Assembly (NCBI RefSeq): GCF_022179525.1
Contig: NZ_BPQX01000028.1
Span: forward strand, 62,001 to 126,000
DNA length: 64,000 nucleotides
Direction: 5' to 3'
Source: Methylobacterium persicinum
GTDB lineage: Bacteria > Pseudomonadota > Alphaproteobacteria > Rhizobiales > Beijerinckiaceae
The notes below the pieces were generated by a model, which ran no database searches, had not been told where the DNA came from, and was given only the letters and a program-made list of their open reading frames with translations. The number at the start of each line of letters is the position of its first letter. Position 1 is the stretch's first letter. A program made the position numbers and the translations under genes. This document shows positions 27,493 to 37,848 of this stretch, piece after piece.

Positions 27493-28980
27493 ATGTCGTT
27501 CTCCGATCTCGGACTGAGTGAGAAAGTCCTCCAGGCCGTCACAACGGCCGGGTACACCGAGCCGACGCCGATCCAGGCGCAGGCCATCCCGCATGTGCTC
27601 GCGCGGCGGGACGTCCTGGGCATCGCCCAAACCGGTACGGGCAAGACGGCGGCCTTCACCTTGCCGATGCTCACCCTCCTCGAGACCGGGCGCGCCCGCG
27701 CCCGGATGCCGCGGACGCTTATCCTCGAGCCCACCCGCGAGCTCGCCGCCCAGGTGGAAGAGAGTTTCGAGCGCTACGGCACGAACCACAAGCTGAACGT
27801 GGCGCTGATCATCGGCGGCGTCTCCTTCGCCGACCAGGATGCGAAGCTGACCCGCGGCACGGATGTGCTGATCGCGACGCCCGGTCGCCTCCTCGACCAT
27901 TTCGAGCGCGGCAAGCTCCTGCTGACCGGTGTCGAACTCCTCGTCATCGATGAGGCGGACCGCATGCTCGACATGGGATTCATTCCCGACATCGAGCGGA
28001 TCGTGAAGATGGTGCCGTTTACGCGGCAGACCCTGTTCTTCTCCGCGACCATGCCGCCGGAGATCGAGCGGCTGGCGGACATGTTCCTCCATACCCCCCA
28101 GCGGATCGAGGTCGCCCGGCCATCCTCAGCGGCGACGACCATCACCCAGCGCCTCGTCGCGACCCCGGGCGAGGACCACGCCAAGCGCGACCGCCTGCGG
28201 CGTCTCATCCGCGCTGAGGAGTCGCTGACCAACGGAATCATCTTCTGCAACCGGAAGCGTGATGTCGCGACCCTGCAGAAGTCCCTCGTCAGCCACGGCT
28301 TCGATGCGGTCGCCCTCCATGGCGACATGGACCAGAGGGCGCGCATGGCCGCCCTCGACGGCTTCCGCAACGGCGAGACATCGCTGCTCGTGGCGAGCGA
28401 CGTCGCCGCCCGCGGCCTCGACATTCCCGCGGTGAGCCACGTCTTCAACTTCGATATCCCGCGCCACCCGGAGGATTACGTCCACCGGATCGGTCGGACG
28501 GGCCGTGCCGGGCGTTCCGGCGCCGCCTTCACCCTCATCACCCCGGACGACGAACGGTCCCTCGGGGCCATCGAGACTCTGATCGGCCAGCCCATTCCGT
28601 GGCTCGACGGCGATCTGTCATCCCTTCCCGCCTCCGACGCCGAGCCGCGCAGCCGGCATCGGGGACGTGCCGGCGATGGCCGTCGCAAGGCAAGCGACCG
28701 GGGCGGAAAAGAAGGCCGCGAGCGTTCGGAGGGCCGGGAGCGCTCCGAAGGTCGTGAGCGTTCGGAAGGTCGTGAGCGTTCGGAAAGCCGGCACCGGTCG
28801 GCCCCCCGCTCCGCAGCGCCGGCCGCCCCCAAGCCGGAGCAGTCCCGGCGCGACGAAGCCCCCCGCCGGTCGACCCAGCGTCCTGAACGGGACGAGGCCG
28901 ATCACGATACGCCCGTGGGCCTCGGCTCCCATGTGCCGGCGTTTCTTCTGCGTGCGCCAACCGTGAAGCGCGAACGCTGA
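27493..28980 (+). CDS. DEAD-box ATP-dependent RNA helicase, RhlE type
   Basis: 495 residues. All helicase motifs are present in order: Q motif (GYTEPTPIQAQAIP), I (AQTGTGKT), Ia (PTRELAAQ), II (VIDEADRMLDMGF), III (SAT), V (ARGLDIP) and VI (HRIGRTGRAG). It unwinds short RNA duplexes in ribosome assembly or mRNA decay. After residue 380 the C-terminus is a disordered Arg/Glu/Ser tail with four copies of a six-residue GRERSE-type repeat, ending HVPAFLLRAPTVKRER. RhlE is preferred over DeaD or RhlB from the short core and basic tail. No strong Shine-Dalgarno is seen. The preceding region is over 600 bp, so a long leader is possible. Confidence 0.92.
   Translation: MSFSDLGLSEKVLQAVTTAGYTEPTPIQAQAIPHVLARRDVLGIAQTGTGKTAAFTLPMLTLLETGRARARMPRTLILEPTRELAAQVEESFERYGTNHKLNVALIIGGVSFADQDAKLTRGTDVLIATPGRLLDHFERGKLLLTGVELLVIDEADRMLDMGFIPDIERIVKMVPFTRQTLFFSATMPPEIERLADMFLHTPQRIEVARPSSAATTITQRLVATPGEDHAKRDRLRRLIRAEESLTNGIIFCNRKRDVATLQKSLVSHGFDAVALHGDMDQRARMAALDGFRNGETSLLVASDVAARGLDIPAVSHVFNFDIPRHPEDYVHRIGRTGRAGRSGAAFTLITPDDERSLGAIETLIGQPIPWLDGDLSSLPASDAEPRSRHRGRAGDGRRKASDRGGKEGRERSEGRERSEGRERSEGRERSESRHRSAPRSAAPAAPKPEQSRRDEAPRRSTQRPERDEADHDTPVGLGSHVPAFLLRAPTVKRER
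28714..28785 (+). repeat. Four tandem 18-bp repeats inside the helicase gene
   Basis: Four in-frame copies of a unit like GGTCGTGAGCGTTCGGAA; the last two are identical and the first two differ at a few bases. They encode GRERSE units of the C-terminal tail. Copy number may vary between strains by slippage. Confidence 0.88.
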
Positions 28981-29176
28981 TCGGGCTGATGAGAGCGCTC
29001 GGTCGGACTGGACTGCTAAAATCTGAGGCGATTTAGGCCTCCAGACCAGCGAGTCCTGCAAAACGGACCAAAACGGAGGGCTCAAACCGCCCGCTTTTAA
29101 CTGTGCGTGTACACACTGTTGCTACAACTCACAGTCAGCAGCTTTGCCCGTTGGGAACGGCTTGCCCCGAAGCGGG

Positions 29177-30238
29177 ATGAGGATGGCCCAGGACGCTTTC
29201 CCCGATCGTGATCGTACCTTCGCTCTGGCGAAGCGGACGAACGAGCTCATGCGAGATTACGGACCCTCGGCGACGCCGCGGGCCTACGCGGTCTGGTATG
29301 CCTACGTGTCGGCGGAGGTGCCGCTCCTCAACGACGCCGTCAAACGATTGACCGCCGAAAAAGGACAGCTGAACGAGTTCGATATCGATCAGCTGTACGA
29401 GAGCTACCTCGACAGTAACCGGCATGCCGCCGATGCAGGCATCGTCAGCGAAACGGTGCTGGCGGAGCTGGCCCAAGTCAGTGAAATCCTCGATCTGTCC
29501 CTTGGCTCGACGCAGCAATACGGGGAGTCGCTCTCGAGCTTGTCGCATGACCTCGCCCAGGCCCAGCTCAGCCGCGTGCGCCTGGCTGAGATGGTCGCCT
29601 CCCTGGCGGCGGCGACGCGGAAGGTCGTGGCAGACAACCGGACCCTGGAGGCCCGCATCCGCGAAAGCCGGAGCGAGGTCGAACTGCTGCGGGAGAAGCT
29701 CGAGGCGACCCGGACGGAGAGCCTCACGGATCCGTTGAGCGGCCTATCGAACCGCAAGCATTTCGAGGAAATGATGCGGACCGCCGTCATGGAGGTCAGC
29801 AGAGGCGGCACCCTCAGCGTCGTCGTGGTCGATATCGATTACTTCAAGCGGTTCAACGACCAGTACGGCCACCTCACCGGCGATCAGGTACTGAGGCTCG
29901 TGGCCGTCGTGATGCGCGAGAGCGTCCAGCCGAATGCCCGCCTCGCCCGCTTCGGCGGCGAGGAGTTCGGGATCATCCTGCCCGGCGCGAACCGCCTCGA
30001 CGCCATCCAGATCGCGGAAACGATCAGGGTAAACATGATCGGCCGGGAGCTGGTGAAGCGGTCGAGCGGCGAGTCGCTCGGCAAGGTCACCGTATCCCTC
30101 GGCGTCGCTGAGCACCGGTCGGGCGATACGCCCGCCTCGCTCCTCGAGAGGGCGGATCTGTGCATGTTCGCGGCCAAGCGCGCCGGGCGCAACCGTGTCA
30201 TGGACGACGCGTCGATCCTGCCGTCCCAGGCCGCCTGA
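29177..30238 (+). CDS. Diguanylate cyclase (GGDEF domain)
   Basis: 353 residues from ATG (MRMAQDAF); an ATG two codons on is equally possible. The N-terminal half is helical (residues about 15-170) with a coiled-coil segment (RIRESRSEVELLREKLEATR) leading into the signature start DPLSGLSNRKHF. The catalytic loop is GGEEF at 260-264, with the metal/substrate residues VVDIDYFKRFND, so c-di-GMP synthesis is expected. The inhibitory RxxD site just before the loop is absent (PNARLARF). No membrane segment is visible, so it is cytoplasmic. The helical N-terminus may sense or dimerise; its signal is unknown. Confidence 0.93.
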   Translation: MRMAQDAFPDRDRTFALAKRTNELMRDYGPSATPRAYAVWYAYVSAEVPLLNDAVKRLTAEKGQLNEFDIDQLYESYLDSNRHAADAGIVSETVLAELAQVSEILDLSLGSTQQYGESLSSLSHDLAQAQLSRVRLAEMVASLAAATRKVVADNRTLEARIRESRSEVELLREKLEATRTESLTDPLSGLSNRKHFEEMMRTAVMEVSRGGTLSVVVVDIDYFKRFNDQYGHLTGDQVLRLVAVVMRESVQPNARLARFGGEEFGIILPGANRLDAIQIAETIRVNMIGRELVKRSSGESLGKVTVSLGVAEHRSGDTPASLLERADLCMFAAKRAGRNRVMDDASILPSQAA

Positions 30239-30291
30239 GCGGCGGCCTCCCGGTCCTGTCCGAGCTCCCTCACCTGGACAGATGAGGCCCT

Positions 30292-30663
30292 TCAGGCGGT
30301 GACGCGATCCGGCGAGACGGGGGTGATGGCCACCGACTCGCCGCAGCCACAGGCGGAAGTCTGGTTCGGGTTGTTGAACACGAACTGGGAGGCGAGCTTG
30401 GTGGTGGTGAAGTCCATCTCGGTGCCCAGCAGGAACAACACAGCCTTCGGGTCGATGAAGACCTGAACGCCGCGGTCTTCGACCACGTCCTCGCCGGGCT
30501 GGCGCGCTTCGGCATATTCCATCGTGTAGGTCAGGCCGGCGCAGCCGCCGTTCCTGACGCCGACGCGCAGGCCGGCCACGGGCTTGTCCGCCTGCGCCAT
30601 GATCGCCTTGATCCGCTCGGCGGCGCGATCGGTCAGCGAAAGAACCTTGAAACTGGATGGCAT
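30292..30663 (-). CDS. A-type iron-sulfur carrier (SufA/IscA/ErpA family)
   Basis: 123 residues, HesB/IscA family, binding or delivering Fe-S clusters to target proteins. The three cluster cysteines are C41 (NGGCAGLTY), C105 and C107 (SACGCGES). The alphaproteobacterial sufA usually closes a sufBCDS cluster, but no suf gene is visible here. The paralogue (SufA versus ErpA) cannot be settled. Start chosen at MPSSFKVLSLTDRAA; upstream residues look non-coding. Confidence 0.92.
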   Translation of the reverse strand: MPSSFKVLSLTDRAAERIKAIMAQADKPVAGLRVGVRNGGCAGLTYTMEYAEARQPGEDVVEDRGVQVFIDPKAVLFLLGTEMDFTTTKLASQFVFNNPNQTSACGCGESVAITPVSPDRVTA

Positions 30664-30763
30664 CGTCGCTCTCCGGCCCGGACGGGGTAAAGGCCCGCGG
30701 GACGTGGGGTGGGTCTTGTCAAGATAAGCATCCCCGGCCCGCGGGTCCACGGGTCCGGTTGGC

Positions 30764-31753
30764 TCATGCGGCCGGTGCGGCCAGCCGGGCAAAGGTTCCG
30801 ATATCGACGTTGCCGCCGCTGATGACGATGCCGACACGTTTGCCCCTCACATCGAGGCGCCCGTGCAGGACGGCGGCGGCGGCGAGGCAGCCCGTGGGCT
30901 CGACGACGAGCTTCATCCGTGCCGCGAAGAAGCGCATCGTGTCCACCAGTTCGGCATCGGACACGGTGACGATGTCGGTGACTTTCTCCCGGATGATCGG
31001 GAAGGTGAGGCGACCGAGATAGGTGGTTTGTGCACCGTCCGCGATGGTGCGCGGCACGGGAATGGTCACGATCCGCCCTTCGTGGAACGAGCGACGCCCG
31101 TCGTCGCCCGCTTCGGGCTCGACGCCATAGACCGCGATCCCGGGCGAGAGTTCCGCGGCGGCGAGGGCGCAGCCCGCCAGTTGCCCTCCGCCGCCGAGGC
31201 AGGCGACGAGCATGTCGAGGGGCCCGGTCTCCGCGATCAGCTCCATGGCCAAAGTGCCCTGCCCGGCGATGACCTCCCGGTGGTCGTAGGGCGGGATGAG
31301 GGTGAGCCCCCGCGCCTGCGCGATCTCCCGGCCGAGGGCTTCCCTGTCCTGGGTGTAGCGGTCGTAGCTCACGACCTCCGCGCCATAGCCGCGGGTGGCT
31401 TCGACCTTCACCGCGGGCGCATCCTCCGGCATGACGATGACCGCAGGCACATCGAGGAGGCGGCTCGCCAGGGCGATCGCCTGGGCGTGGTTGCCGGATG
31501 AGAAGGCGATGACCCCCCGCCGCCGGATCTCTTCGGGCAGGGCGCTGATGGCGTTGTAGGCGCCCCGGAACTTGAAGGCGCCGCCCCGCTGCAGGTTTTC
31601 CGCCTTGAAGAACAGGCTGGCGCCAGTCATGGCGTCCGCCGTGCGGGACGTCAGGACGGGGGTCCGGTGAGCCGCGCCCTCGATACGGCGGGCGGCGGCG
31701 GCCACATCCGCGAAGCCCGGCAGGGCGGCGTCGTCCATGGCCGGATCCGGCAT
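30764..31753 (-). CDS. PLP-dependent threonine/serine dehydratase-like enzyme
   Basis: About 329 residues, fold type II PLP family. The PLP lysine is K61 in AFKFRGAYNAI, the substrate loop is SSGNHAQAIALA, and the phosphate-binding glycine loop is CLGGGGQLAG. Without a C-terminal ACT-like domain it belongs to the short group of catabolic threonine dehydratases, serine racemases and threo-3-hydroxyaspartate ammonia-lyases. Products would be 2-oxobutyrate, pyruvate or oxaloacetate with ammonia. Start is uncertain: ATGs at 31753, 31774 and 31792 are in frame; the first has GAGAG upstream. Confidence 0.9.
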   Translation of the reverse strand: MPDPAMDDAALPGFADVAAAARRIEGAAHRTPVLTSRTADAMTGASLFFKAENLQRGGAFKFRGAYNAISALPEEIRRRGVIAFSSGNHAQAIALASRLLDVPAVIVMPEDAPAVKVEATRGYGAEVVSYDRYTQDREALGREIAQARGLTLIPPYDHREVIAGQGTLAMELIAETGPLDMLVACLGGGGQLAGCALAAAELSPGIAVYGVEPEAGDDGRRSFHEGRIVTIPVPRTIADGAQTTYLGRLTFPIIREKVTDIVTVSDAELVDTMRFFAARMKLVVEPTGCLAAAAVLHGRLDVRGKRVGIVISGGNVDIGTFARLAAPAA

Positions 31754-31901
31754 CGCATCTCTCGCTTCAGTCATCCACCGCATCCGAGTCATTCAACGCC
31801 GGCAAAGCGGAGCCATTGGGAGTGCCGTGGATTACCCTGCATAAGGGGGAGCGGACAATGACACAGGATCATCGGTCGGTCGCAGTGTGGCGGGCGCACG
31901 C

Positions 31902-32108
31902 ATGATGCGGGACGAAGGTGCCGCATCGGAGACGACCATCACCTTCCGCGGACGCGGGCTCGGGTTGCGCCGGGGAGCTCGGATCGTCGTCCTCGTTTGC
32001 CCCCTCTGTTCGCAACGCAATGGCTCTCGCGGGGCCGAACGCGGCGTCTGCGAATGGTGCGCCTACGTCCCCTCCCCGAAGGATGCCGAACTGGTGGTCG
32101 CTGCCTGA
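31902..32108 (+). CDS. Small zinc-ribbon-like protein
   Basis: 68 residues (MMRDEGAASETTITF...). Two Cys pairs, C33-x2-C36 (VCPLC) and C50-x2-C53 (VCEWC), separated by 13 residues, form a likely zinc ribbon. A basic stretch (RGRGLGLRRGAR) precedes it. Such small ribbons often bind nucleic acid or act as adaptors. Divergent from the dehydratase gene. A GTG five codons earlier is an alternative start. Confidence 0.58.
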   Translation: MMRDEGAASETTITFRGRGLGLRRGARIVVLVCPLCSQRNGSRGAERGVCEWCAYVPSPKDAELVVAA

Positions 32109-32220
32109 GGCGTCGTTCAGCGAGACCCCGCACACCGATGAATGAACAGGCCGATGGCGGCGCGCGTTAGCCTGATATGACCCTTCCCGTCGAGGGAAGG
32201 GAACAATGAAGGAGACGACC

Positions 32221-32517
32221 ATGAGGAAATCCGCCCTCTTTGCCGCCGCTGGCCTGATGGCCTTCGGGACGGCGGCCCTGGCAGCCGAAAGCGGCCCGAG
32301 CACCCAGAGCACAACCGGAAACGCTGTGGGCCGGATGCAGGGTTCGCCCAACGCGGCCGGCTTCGGCAAGGCCGACTCGACCGGCAGTACCGGCTCCGGC
32401 GCGTCGAGCACCGCCCCGGGTCAGGAGATGCAGAAGGATGGCCGGATGCACGGCTCGCCGAACGCCTCAGGCTTTAAGGGTGGCGAAGGCTCGACCTCCG
32501 GCAGCGGCAGCCGCTGA
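32221..32517 (+). CDS. Small secreted Gly/Ser-rich protein with two repeats
   Basis: 98 residues. A signal peptide (LFAAAGLMAFGTAALAAE) is followed by a disordered chain with two copies of a motif, GRMQGSPNAAGFGK and GRMHGSPNASGFKG, separated by a Gly/Ser-rich linker. AAGGAGACGACC stands before the ATG, a strong ribosome site. An ATG five codons earlier is in frame but is in that site. The repeated motif is of unknown function. Confidence 0.75.
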   Translation: MRKSALFAAAGLMAFGTAALAAESGPSTQSTTGNAVGRMQGSPNAAGFGKADSTGSTGSGASSTAPGQEMQKDGRMHGSPNASGFKGGEGSTSGSGSR

Positions 32518-32526
32518 CACGCCTTT

Positions 32527-32561
32527 AAAAAAAGAGCTGCGTCCGCTTCCGGACGCAGCTC
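32527..32561 (-). terminator. Rho-independent terminator of the pdh operon
   Basis: Read on the minus strand, stem GAGCTGCGTCC/GGACGCAGCTC (loop about 5) is followed by TTTTTTT. It lies about 100 bp past the lpdA stop. On the plus strand it could also end the small secreted-protein transcript, though the tail there is not U-rich. Confidence 0.9.
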
Positions 32562-32664
32562 CTGTTCCGGATCAAGTCCGGCCTTTCGTGAAGACGTCCA
32601 CTTGTCCCGGCTTCCGAGAGGCCCCCACGACGGAGCGGAGGTCGATCCTGCCGAGGCTGGCCCC

Positions 32665-34104
<1,440 letters not shown>

Positions 34105-34118
34105 GGGTGCCTCCTGCT

Positions 34119-34203
34119 CCCCTTCGCCTTCCGGGAAGGGGCCGGGGTGAGTCGTGCGGATGGGTCGCCGGGTTGGCGTTTCCCCCTCCCCGCGGGGGGA
34201 GGG
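34119..34203. repeat. Two short hairpins between pdhC and lpdA
   Basis: CCCCTTC-N9-GAAGGGG (34119-34141) and a CCCTCCCC/GGGGAGGG palindrome (about 34184-34203). They may form mRNA stems inside the operon, protecting upstream message or reducing lpdA expression. Confidence 0.6.
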
Positions 34204-34212
34204 AGACGCGCC

Positions 34213-35646
34213 TCACACCAGCATGCCCATCGGGTTCTCGATCAGCCCCTTGAAGGCCGAGATCAGTTCCGCGCCAAGCGCCCCATCGAGGACCCGATGG
34301 TCGCAGGACAGGGTGCAGGTCATCACCTGGACCACCGCAGGCGCCCCGTCCTTCACGACGACGCGCTTCTCGCCCGCGCCCACCGCCAGGATGCTCGATT
34401 GCGGCGGGTTGATCACGGCGGTGAAGTGCTTGATGCCGAACATGCCGAGGTTCGACACCGAGGTGACGCCGCCCTGGTATTCCTCCGGCTTCAGCTTCTT
34501 TGCCCGCGCCCGGGTGGCGAAGTCCTTCATCTCGTTGGAGATGGTGGACAGCGTCTTCTCGTCGGCCCGGCGGATCACCGGGGTGAACAGCCCGCCGTCG
34601 ATCGCCACGGCGACCCCCACCTCCGCATGCTTGAAACGCAGCACCCGGTCCTCGGCCCAGACCGCGTTGGCGGCCGGAACACGGGTGAGCGCCAAGCCCA
34701 TCGCCTTGATGACGAAGTCGTTCACCGAAAGCTTGAACGCGGGCTTCCCTTCCTTGTCCTTGGATGCGGAGCCGTTGAGGGTCTCGCGCAGCTTCATCAG
34801 CGCGTCGAGCTCGCAATCCACCGTCAGGTAGAAGTGCGGCGCCACCTGCATCGCCTCGGTGAGGCGCTTCGCGATGGTCTTGCGCATGCCGTCGAGGGGC
34901 ACTTCCTCGTAGGCATCCTTGGCGAAGAAGCCGCGAACCTGATCGAGGGAGAGGCCGGCCGGTGCGCCGCCCGCGGGGGGGCCCTTCGGGGCCGGGGCGG
35001 CCGCCTTCGGTGCGTCGGCGGCGGGTTTGCCCGCCCCGGCGGCGGGTTTGGTGACACCGGACGCCTTGGCCTCCTGCACGTCGCGGGCGATCACCCGGCC
35101 GTGGGGGCCGGAGCCCTGGATGGCGCCGATGTCGATGCCCTCCATCTTCGCAAGACGGCGGGCCAGCGGAGACGAGAACACCCGGCCCTCGCCGCCCCCC
35201 GAGGCCGGCGGCGGAGCGGGCTGCCCGGCCGCCGGGTTGACCGCCTTGGCCGCGTCGGGTGCCTCGTTGGAGCGGGCGTAGGACATCTGCGCGTCGCCGG
35301 ACGTCGTCACCGCGTCCGCCTTCGGCGCGTCGGCCGGGGTTGCCTTCTGAGCCTCCGCCTTGCCGCCGTTCCCAGCCGGCGCCTGGATGCTACCCGGATC
35401 CTCGCCCTCGCCCGCGATGAGGGCGATCAGATCGTTCACCGGCACGTCGGCGGTGCCCTCGGGTACGACGATCTTGGCAAGGACGCCCTCATCGACGGCC
35501 TCGACCTCCATGGTCGCCTTGTCGGTCTCGATCTCGGCCAGCACATCGCCGGACTTGATCGGATCGCCTTCCTTCTTGAGCCACTTGGCGAGGTTGCCCT
35601 TCTCCATCGTCGGGGACAGGGCGGGCATCAGGACGTTGATCGGCAT
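34213..35646 (-). CDS. pdhC: Pyruvate dehydrogenase E2, dihydrolipoamide acetyltransferase
   Basis: 477 residues. One lipoyl domain (lipoyl lysine K43 in [13 protein letters not shown]), a Pro/Ala linker, an E3-binding domain ([16 protein letters not shown]) and the catalytic core with [13 protein letters not shown] near the end. It passes acetyl groups to CoA. The start chosen ([17 protein letters not shown]) is the normal family N-terminus; open frame extends upstream but is not family-like. With E1 beta also lipoylated, the complex carries two lipoyl domains per pair. Confidence 0.95.
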   Translation of the reverse strand: MPINVLMPALSPTMEKGNLAKWLKKEGDPIKSGDVLAEIETDKATMEVEAVDEGVLAKIVVPEGTADVPVNDLIALIAGEGEDPGSIQAPAGNGGKAEAQKATPADAPKADAVTTSGDAQMSYARSNEAPDAAKAVNPAAGQPAPPPASGGGEGRVFSSPLARRLAKMEGIDIGAIQGSGPHGRVIARDVQEAKASGVTKPAAGAGKPAADAPKAAAPAPKGPPAGGAPAGLSLDQVRGFFAKDAYEEVPLDGMRKTIAKRLTEAMQVAPHFYLTVDCELDALMKLRETLNGSASKDKEGKPAFKLSVNDFVIKAMGLALTRVPAANAVWAEDRVLRFKHAEVGVAVAIDGGLFTPVIRRADEKTLSTISNEMKDFATRARAKKLKPEEYQGGVTSVSNLGMFGIKHFTAVINPPQSSILAVGAGEKRVVVKDGAPAVVQVMTCTLSCDHRVLDGALGAELISAFKGLIENPMGMLV

Positions 35647-35845
35647 GGTCTTCAGGTCTCGGGCGGGGCCGGGGCGGCGAAGGTGAGAAGATCGTCGAAG
35701 GGGAAGGCCAGGGCACGCCCCGGCCGGGGGCATCGCAACGCCTTCCGCCAGCCGCCCACGGCGCGCGTTGCGGGATACGCTGGCTGCGTTCCGCGGTCGG
35801 CGCAGGGGGCGGGGAGCGGCGCTGCCAGGGCCATCGGCGACCGCG

Positions 35846-36121
35846 TCAGTTGAAGTCGCCCGGAGCGAGGCATTCCGCCTCGATCGCGGCGCGAATTCGG
35901 TCGAAGGCCTCTTCCTCCGACATGTCGGTATCGACGGCGTAGGCGCGGGCGGCCTGCCGGGCGAGGTCCACGAGAAGCCGGCCCCAGGTCGCCGGATCGT
36001 CGAAGGAGCGACGCAGGGCGACGCTCACCGCGCCGTCCACCACCGCCGCGCGCAGCACCTCGACCCCGCCCTGTTCGAGGGCGTCGGGCGGGACGGCGAG
36101 TTCGGCGAAATCCTGACTCAT
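35846..36121 (-). CDS. DUF5076-type small protein of the pdh operon
   Basis: 91 residues, [19 protein letters not shown] start, ending acidic ([12 protein letters not shown]). This matches the DUF5076 family found between pdhB and pdhC in Rhizobiales; its function is not known. Alternating beta strand ([19 protein letters not shown]) and helices. It sits between pdhB and pdhC, about 200 bp from each, so a role in assembly or regulation of the complex is a positional guess. Confidence 0.78.
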   Translation of the reverse strand: MSQDFAELAVPPDALEQGGVEVLRAAVVDGAVSVALRRSFDDPATWGRLLVDLARQAARAYAVDTDMSEEEAFDRIRAAIEAECLAPGDFN

Positions 36122-36260
36122 GGCGCGTGGCCCGTGTGCTTGCCGCCTGGGGCGAGGGGGTGGTGGCGTGTCGTCATGGCGGCCCGCAGTCCCGTTGCCG
36201 GTTCCCCTTCCCCCCGACCTTGCCGCGGGACGGCACCGGATGCTGCGATGTCACGCTGCC

Positions 36261-36290
36261 CTGGATCGCTTCGCTCCGCTCGCAATGACG
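36261..36290. repeat. REP-like family A, half copy (right arm)
   Basis: Right arm only: CTGGATCGCTTCGCTCCGCT then CGCAATGACG. It lies between the DUF5076 gene and pdhB, in tandem same-strand genes. Confidence 0.75.
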
Positions 36291-36331
36291 GGTGGAGGGG
36301 ATCGACCGGACGGAGCCGCCCGGTCGCGGGG

Positions 36332-37789
36332 TCACTTGTAGCAGACGGCCTTGGCCGCCTCGACGACCTCGGCCACGTTCGGCAAAGCGAGCTTCTCGAG
36401 GTTGGCGGCGTAGGGCATCGGCACGTCCTTACCGGTCACCCGCAGCACCGGGGCGTCGAGGTAATCGAAGGCATCGACCATCAGCCGGGCCGAGATCTCG
36501 GCGCCGACGCCCGATTGCGGGAAGCCTTCCTCGATGGTCACGCAGCGGCCGGTCTTTTTCACCGATTCCAGCACCGTCTCGGTGTCCATCGGGCGGATCG
36601 TGCGAAGGTCGATCACCTCGGCCTCAATGCCCTGCTCGGCCAGCACCTGAGCCGCCTTGAGGGCGTAGGTCATTCCGATGGCGAAGGAGACGAGGGTCAC
36701 GTCCTTGCCCTCCCGGTGAATTCGGGCCTTGCCGATGGGCAGCACGAAGTCGTCGAGCTTGGGCACCGGGAACGACTGTCCATAGAGGATCTCGTTCTCG
36801 AGGAAGATGATCGGGTTCGGGTCCCGGATCGCCGCCTTGAGCAGGCCCTTGGCATCGCTCGCCGTGTAGGGCGCGATCACCTTGAGTCCCGGCACGTTCG
36901 AGTACCACGCCGCGTAGTCGTGGCTGTGCTGGGCGGCGACGCGGGCCGCCGCGCCGTTGGGCCCGCGGAACACGATGGGACAGCCGAGCTGGCCACCCGA
37001 CATGTAGAGGGTCTTGGCCGCCGAATTGATGATCTGGTCGATCGCCTGCATGGCGAAGTTGAAGGTCATGAACTCGACGATCGGTTTCAGGCCGGCGAGC
37101 GCCGCGCCGACGCCAATGCCGGCGAAGCCGTGCTCGGTGATCGGGGTGTCGACCACCCGCTTGGCGCCGAATTCCTGCAGCAGCCCCTGGGTCACCTTGT
37201 AAGCGCCCTGGTACTCGGCGACTTCCTCGCCCATCACGAAGACGTCGCCGTCCCGGCGCATCTCCTCGGCCATGGCGTCGCGAAGGGCCTCGCGGACCGT
37301 CATCGTCACCATGGGGGTGTCAGCGGGGAACTCCGCCATCACCGGCTCCTTCGCCTTGTTCGTGATCGTCGCCGGGGCGGCCGGGGCGACGGGAGCGTCG
37401 TCGCTGGTCTTGGACGTCGCCGCGGGCTTGTCCGTCAGGCCCTCGGCCTGGGCGGTGGGGGTGGGGGCCTGCTGGCCGCCGGCATCGTGTCCGTTCGCCT
37501 TCGGGCCGCCCTTGCCACCGGAGGCGGCGGCCTTCTCGACGTCCTCGCCCTCCTCAGCGATGATCGCGATGGGGGTGTTGACGGCGACGCCCTCGGTTCC
37601 CTCGTCGATCAGGATCTTGGCGAGGACGCCCTCATCGACCGCCTCGACCTCCATGGTCGCCTTGTCGGTCTCGATCTCGGCCAGCACGTCGCCGGACTTG
37701 ATCGGGTCGCCGACCTTCTTGAGCCATTTCGCGAGCTTACCCTCCTCCATGGTCGGAGACAGGGCGGGCATGAGGATATCGGTCGCCAT
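36332..37789 (-). CDS. pdhB: Pyruvate dehydrogenase E1 beta with N-terminal lipoyl domain
   Basis: 485 residues. The first 80 form a lipoyl domain (K43 in [13 protein letters not shown]), a feature of Rhizobiales PdhB. An Ala/Pro linker follows, then the transketolase-like E1 beta domain starting about residue 150 ([18 protein letters not shown]) with [34 protein letters not shown] and the C-terminal [12 protein letters not shown]. It forms the E1 heterotetramer with PdhA and uses thiamine diphosphate. Confidence 0.96.
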   Translation of the reverse strand: MATDILMPALSPTMEEGKLAKWLKKVGDPIKSGDVLAEIETDKATMEVEAVDEGVLAKILIDEGTEGVAVNTPIAIIAEEGEDVEKAAASGGKGGPKANGHDAGGQQAPTPTAQAEGLTDKPAATSKTSDDAPVAPAAPATITNKAKEPVMAEFPADTPMVTMTVREALRDAMAEEMRRDGDVFVMGEEVAEYQGAYKVTQGLLQEFGAKRVVDTPITEHGFAGIGVGAALAGLKPIVEFMTFNFAMQAIDQIINSAAKTLYMSGGQLGCPIVFRGPNGAAARVAAQHSHDYAAWYSNVPGLKVIAPYTASDAKGLLKAAIRDPNPIIFLENEILYGQSFPVPKLDDFVLPIGKARIHREGKDVTLVSFAIGMTYALKAAQVLAEQGIEAEVIDLRTIRPMDTETVLESVKKTGRCVTIEEGFPQSGVGAEISARLMVDAFDYLDAPVLRVTGKDVPMPYAANLEKLALPNVAEVVEAAKAVCYK

Positions 37790-37848
37790 GATGAGTTCTT
37801 CGCGTCGCTCTCGTGCGGGGGCGGCCTAAGGGGTTCAGGCTCGGGCGG

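Noticed and set aside
28714-28785. Tandem 18-bp repeats considered as a CRISPR-like array
   Set aside because: They are contiguous without spacers and in frame inside a helicase gene.
35652-35873. 73-codon minus-strand frame between pdhC and the DUF5076 gene
   Set aside because: It overlaps the DUF5076 gene's end, has no ribosome site and no protein-like features.
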